64,000 bases of DNA from Trochalopteron elliotii (taxonomy: Eukaryota > Chordata > Aves > Passeriformes > Leiothrichidae), in the NCBI GenBank assembly GCA_024734555.1, contig JANPWX010000214.1, positions 666,665-730,664 of the forward strand, in the 5' to 3' direction. The notes below the pieces were generated by a model that did not search any database, had not been told where the DNA came from, and saw nothing but the letters and a program-made list of their open reading frames with translations. Position numbers and translations under genes: made by a program. Position 1 is the first letter of the stretch. Every line of letters starts with the position of its first letter. Positions 61,601-64,000 of the stretch are shown piece by piece.

Positions 61601-63635
61601 CCTCATACTTTTTGGACGTGTTTTTTATAGTGATGTTTGCATTATTAAATCAATAATAATGCCACAGCAAATAAAGATGCTTGCTAGTATCACCTTGAGC
61701 TCCTTTGCTCCTTAGTTGTTCAGCTTAGAGAACGTTTTGCACCTCTGTACATAGCCATGAAAATCTGACGTGGTAAGGCTGAAAGTTCTGCAAGATCCTC
61801 TCATACTCAAACTCCATCAAAGCCTTTGAAAACCAAGGAAATAAGAGGAGCCTGTTATTCTGCAGACTCCTCTGTCATTGCTAAGACACATAACATGACC
61901 ATCAACAGCACTGAGCCTGTTCTTGTTTTGCATCCAGTGTCCCCTTACTTCTCTGACACTGCAGAAGCCTCACCATCTTCCCAGGTCAGGTTCAGGAAAA
62001 TCACTCTGTCAGAGCAGTCAAAATAGAATTCCAGCATTTTCAGTAATGAGGAAAGATTTCTTCTTCCAAGGCTTAATCACACAATTCCCTCAGTGGCATT
62101 AAACTGGTGCTGTCAGGTGCTGTCAGCTTTTCTGATGGGATTTTGCAAATTTTCATCTCCCTTGAATTTTTGAGTCTCTTGCACCTTGTGTCAATACCAG
62201 GTTCGTGGCTTCCAGCTTTCACTACGGATTGGAACGAGGGCTGTCCACAGCAAAGATTTCTTTGACGTGTCCACACATCTGATTTCCCTTATGCATTAGC
62301 TATGAATAATTTTTCCTCTTTTCTCTTTGTTCGGCCCATTTCCCACATTTACTCTCCTGCTGAAATGCTTAATCTTGTCCCATTATAGCAGCAGCATCTC
62401 CTCTTTATCTGTTGTATTTTTCATCTTTCTCTGTCTTTCCCTACAAAGCTTTTCACTAGTGATTTAGTTTCTGCTACTCCTTCTGTGCCTTCTTCCAAAT
62501 TTTTTTTGTTCTTATCATTTTGGAGTTCTTCTGTCTCTTGGCAATGGGCCACCTTTACTGTCTGTGACTTTCTCCAGTTATGACTCTTGCAGTTTAATAA
62601 CATTACTGCTGAACTGATCTCAGGGCTGCTGAGTCACTTTCACCTGTGTTTGACAAAGCCTCAAATGAATACCAAAGCATTCACTGAAGTTTTGTCACAA
62701 TATCTTTTTGCCATTCCATTTTGCTCTTTTGGCCAATTCCACCTACTGCTTGCAGTCACTACTCTGCAGATTGGTCAGAGGTAACAGTAGTTTGGATCAA
62801 CTGTGTTTGGGATGAACAGCTGAATTTTGTTTTGTCACCTATCAAATGTGCAAGTCTACATGACTAACTACAAGGTTTTCAAGACCAGACATGAAATCTA
62901 ATTTAATGACTCTTTGCCAAGAGAACAAAAGATTTTCTGATTTAGACTCTAATGTCCTACCTCACTTCATGGCCTGTGCTTCATCGTTAAAGAAGCTGAG
63001 AGTGATCATTCCTGATCTAGCCTCCAAGTTTCCAACAATAAAATTATGGCCTTGTGGCACCAGACTTTTTACCAAAACCATTGTGTTTAAACACCCTAGA
63101 AATATAGAAACATATGTAGAAATATATAGAGAGAAATATCCTCCATGATTCCTTCCCCTTTGAATTGCTTTATACCTTGGGATTTGTGATATTCTTTGCC
63201 AATAAGTGACATAAAGCAACTAGAAGTTGTGTAATGTAACTATTTCATTTTTAAAAAACATTTTAGAGACCCCTTGATCCTTAATCTCTCTAGTGAAACC
63301 TTAAGAGGAACCATGAATATATATCTATGTTCTCACATCAGCATCTCACTGCTGTACATGATTTGATATTGTATTTCCTGCCTCGTGTTTTCCTCTGCCA
63401 CCCCTTGATTACCTACAAGTAGTGCAGCTCATCTAGTCCCTTGAGACCAAAATTTTAAGAGCTTTAGGTGGCAGACCTTGGAAGAAATACTCTCATATTC
63501 ACATGCTCATAATCCCCCGTCACAGAGCTACAAACACATTTGTAGAGCATCACATTTTCATGAAAGCCCACTTCCCACACCTGCCCTTGGACCAAGTAGT
63601 TCTATTATTTATTACCATTACTCTGAATTTGCAAA
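58660..63635. other. no gene recognised
   Basis: AT-rich unique DNA with an A run at 60180-60189, a G-rich run at 60461-60482, and a cluster of minus-strand frames at 60508-60909 and 61360-62603 that I cannot assign. One exon-like block at 61938-61984 is listed under findings. Confidence 0.4.
60461..60482 (+). repeat. G-rich run
   Basis: Runs of five and seven G with single T spacers, followed by GGAGTGGAG. It could form a G-quadruplex on the plus strand, though only two of the runs are long. Confidence 0.5.
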
Positions 63636-63690
63636 TGTGTAGGTTGGACCTAATGATCTTTAGTTCTTGTCACTATCATAGGGAGCCTTT
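63636..63690 (+). mobile_element. CR1: CR1 LINE 3' end, very short
   Basis: GTAGGTTGGACCTAATGATC, then TTTAGTTCTTGTCACTATCATAGGG matches the last 50 bases of CR1 in forward order with decay at the end. Confidence 0.6.
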
Positions 63691-64000
63691 ATAAATACAG
63701 TTGTCACATGTCCTACTTTCTATTGCTCCTTTACTGCTATTATTGTGAACTTATTACACAGTAAATAGTTCAGCAGTTTCCTAGACAGAAGTCTGAAGAG
63801 GATTCTTCAGAGGAACCTTAAGAAGTTCTAGAAGAAGAGACTTAAAACTTCAGAAACTTGTAAAAATCTCTCTAGAGAGAAGCCTAGCTTTTAAAAGCCA
63901 GTCATCTGGCTTGCTATGGGCTTTGCCTATTTACTACCATTCATTTTGTAAAGATCTGAGTGGGAACTCATGGTATTTACCAGGTTCTCTGTATGTAGAG

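Noticed and set aside
61360..62603. Series of minus-strand frames suggesting a processed pseudogene
   Set aside because: No poly(A) tail at the expected end, no recognisable protein and many stops between the frames.
1..64000. CRISPR array, tRNA, rRNA, operon or phage-type structure
   Set aside because: No spaced identical repeats, cloverleaf-like sequences or packed same-strand genes were seen. The repeats present are bird retroelements.

Overview
This window looks like AT-rich, gene-poor nuclear DNA from a bird, most likely a songbird. The evidence is at least ten fragments of CR1, the dominant bird LINE, plus two retroviral solo LTRs that start TGTCCTG, a start I associate with avian (passerine) ERVL-type LTRs. 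There are no L1, Alu or B1 sequences and no bacterial-style gene packing. The species call is inference. Most open frames are short and overlap at random, as expected for intergenic or intronic vertebrate DNA. I found no complete protein-coding gene, tRNA, rRNA or CRISPR array.

Layout. Positions 1-1300 hold the best left-edge gene candidate: a strong splice acceptor at 76, a short coding stretch, and about 1 kb of 3'UTR-like sequence with two AATAAA signals. This would be the last exon of a plus-strand gene that starts outside the window. Positions 1560-3520 hold two CR1 pieces and an exon-like block (2063-2190). Positions 6100-7400 hold a possible small LTR and a clear 499-bp solo LTR with four 15-bp tandem units. 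CR1 3' tails follow at 8011 and 12100-13140; the second keeps part of the reverse transcriptase. A short collagen-like Gly-X-Y stretch lies at 14848. A second solo LTR, on the minus strand, lies at 15796-16177 and is followed by CR1 fragments at 16281, 18037, 21594 and 24964.

From 25 to 64 kb the DNA is mostly unique and AT-rich. CR1 fragments lie at 36779, 43258, 45560 and 63636. A few exon-like blocks occur, the best at 30373-30500, which is followed at once by a cluster of homeodomain-type TAAT motifs.

No group of genes here works together as a pathway or operon. The exon-like blocks are candidates only: long AT-rich vertebrate DNA contains many false splice sites, and only RNA-seq or cross-species alignment can sort them. 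I see no convincing undescribed system. The items most worth checking are the terminal-exon candidates, the conserved-element candidate near 30.6 kb and the U3 tandem array in the solo LTR.
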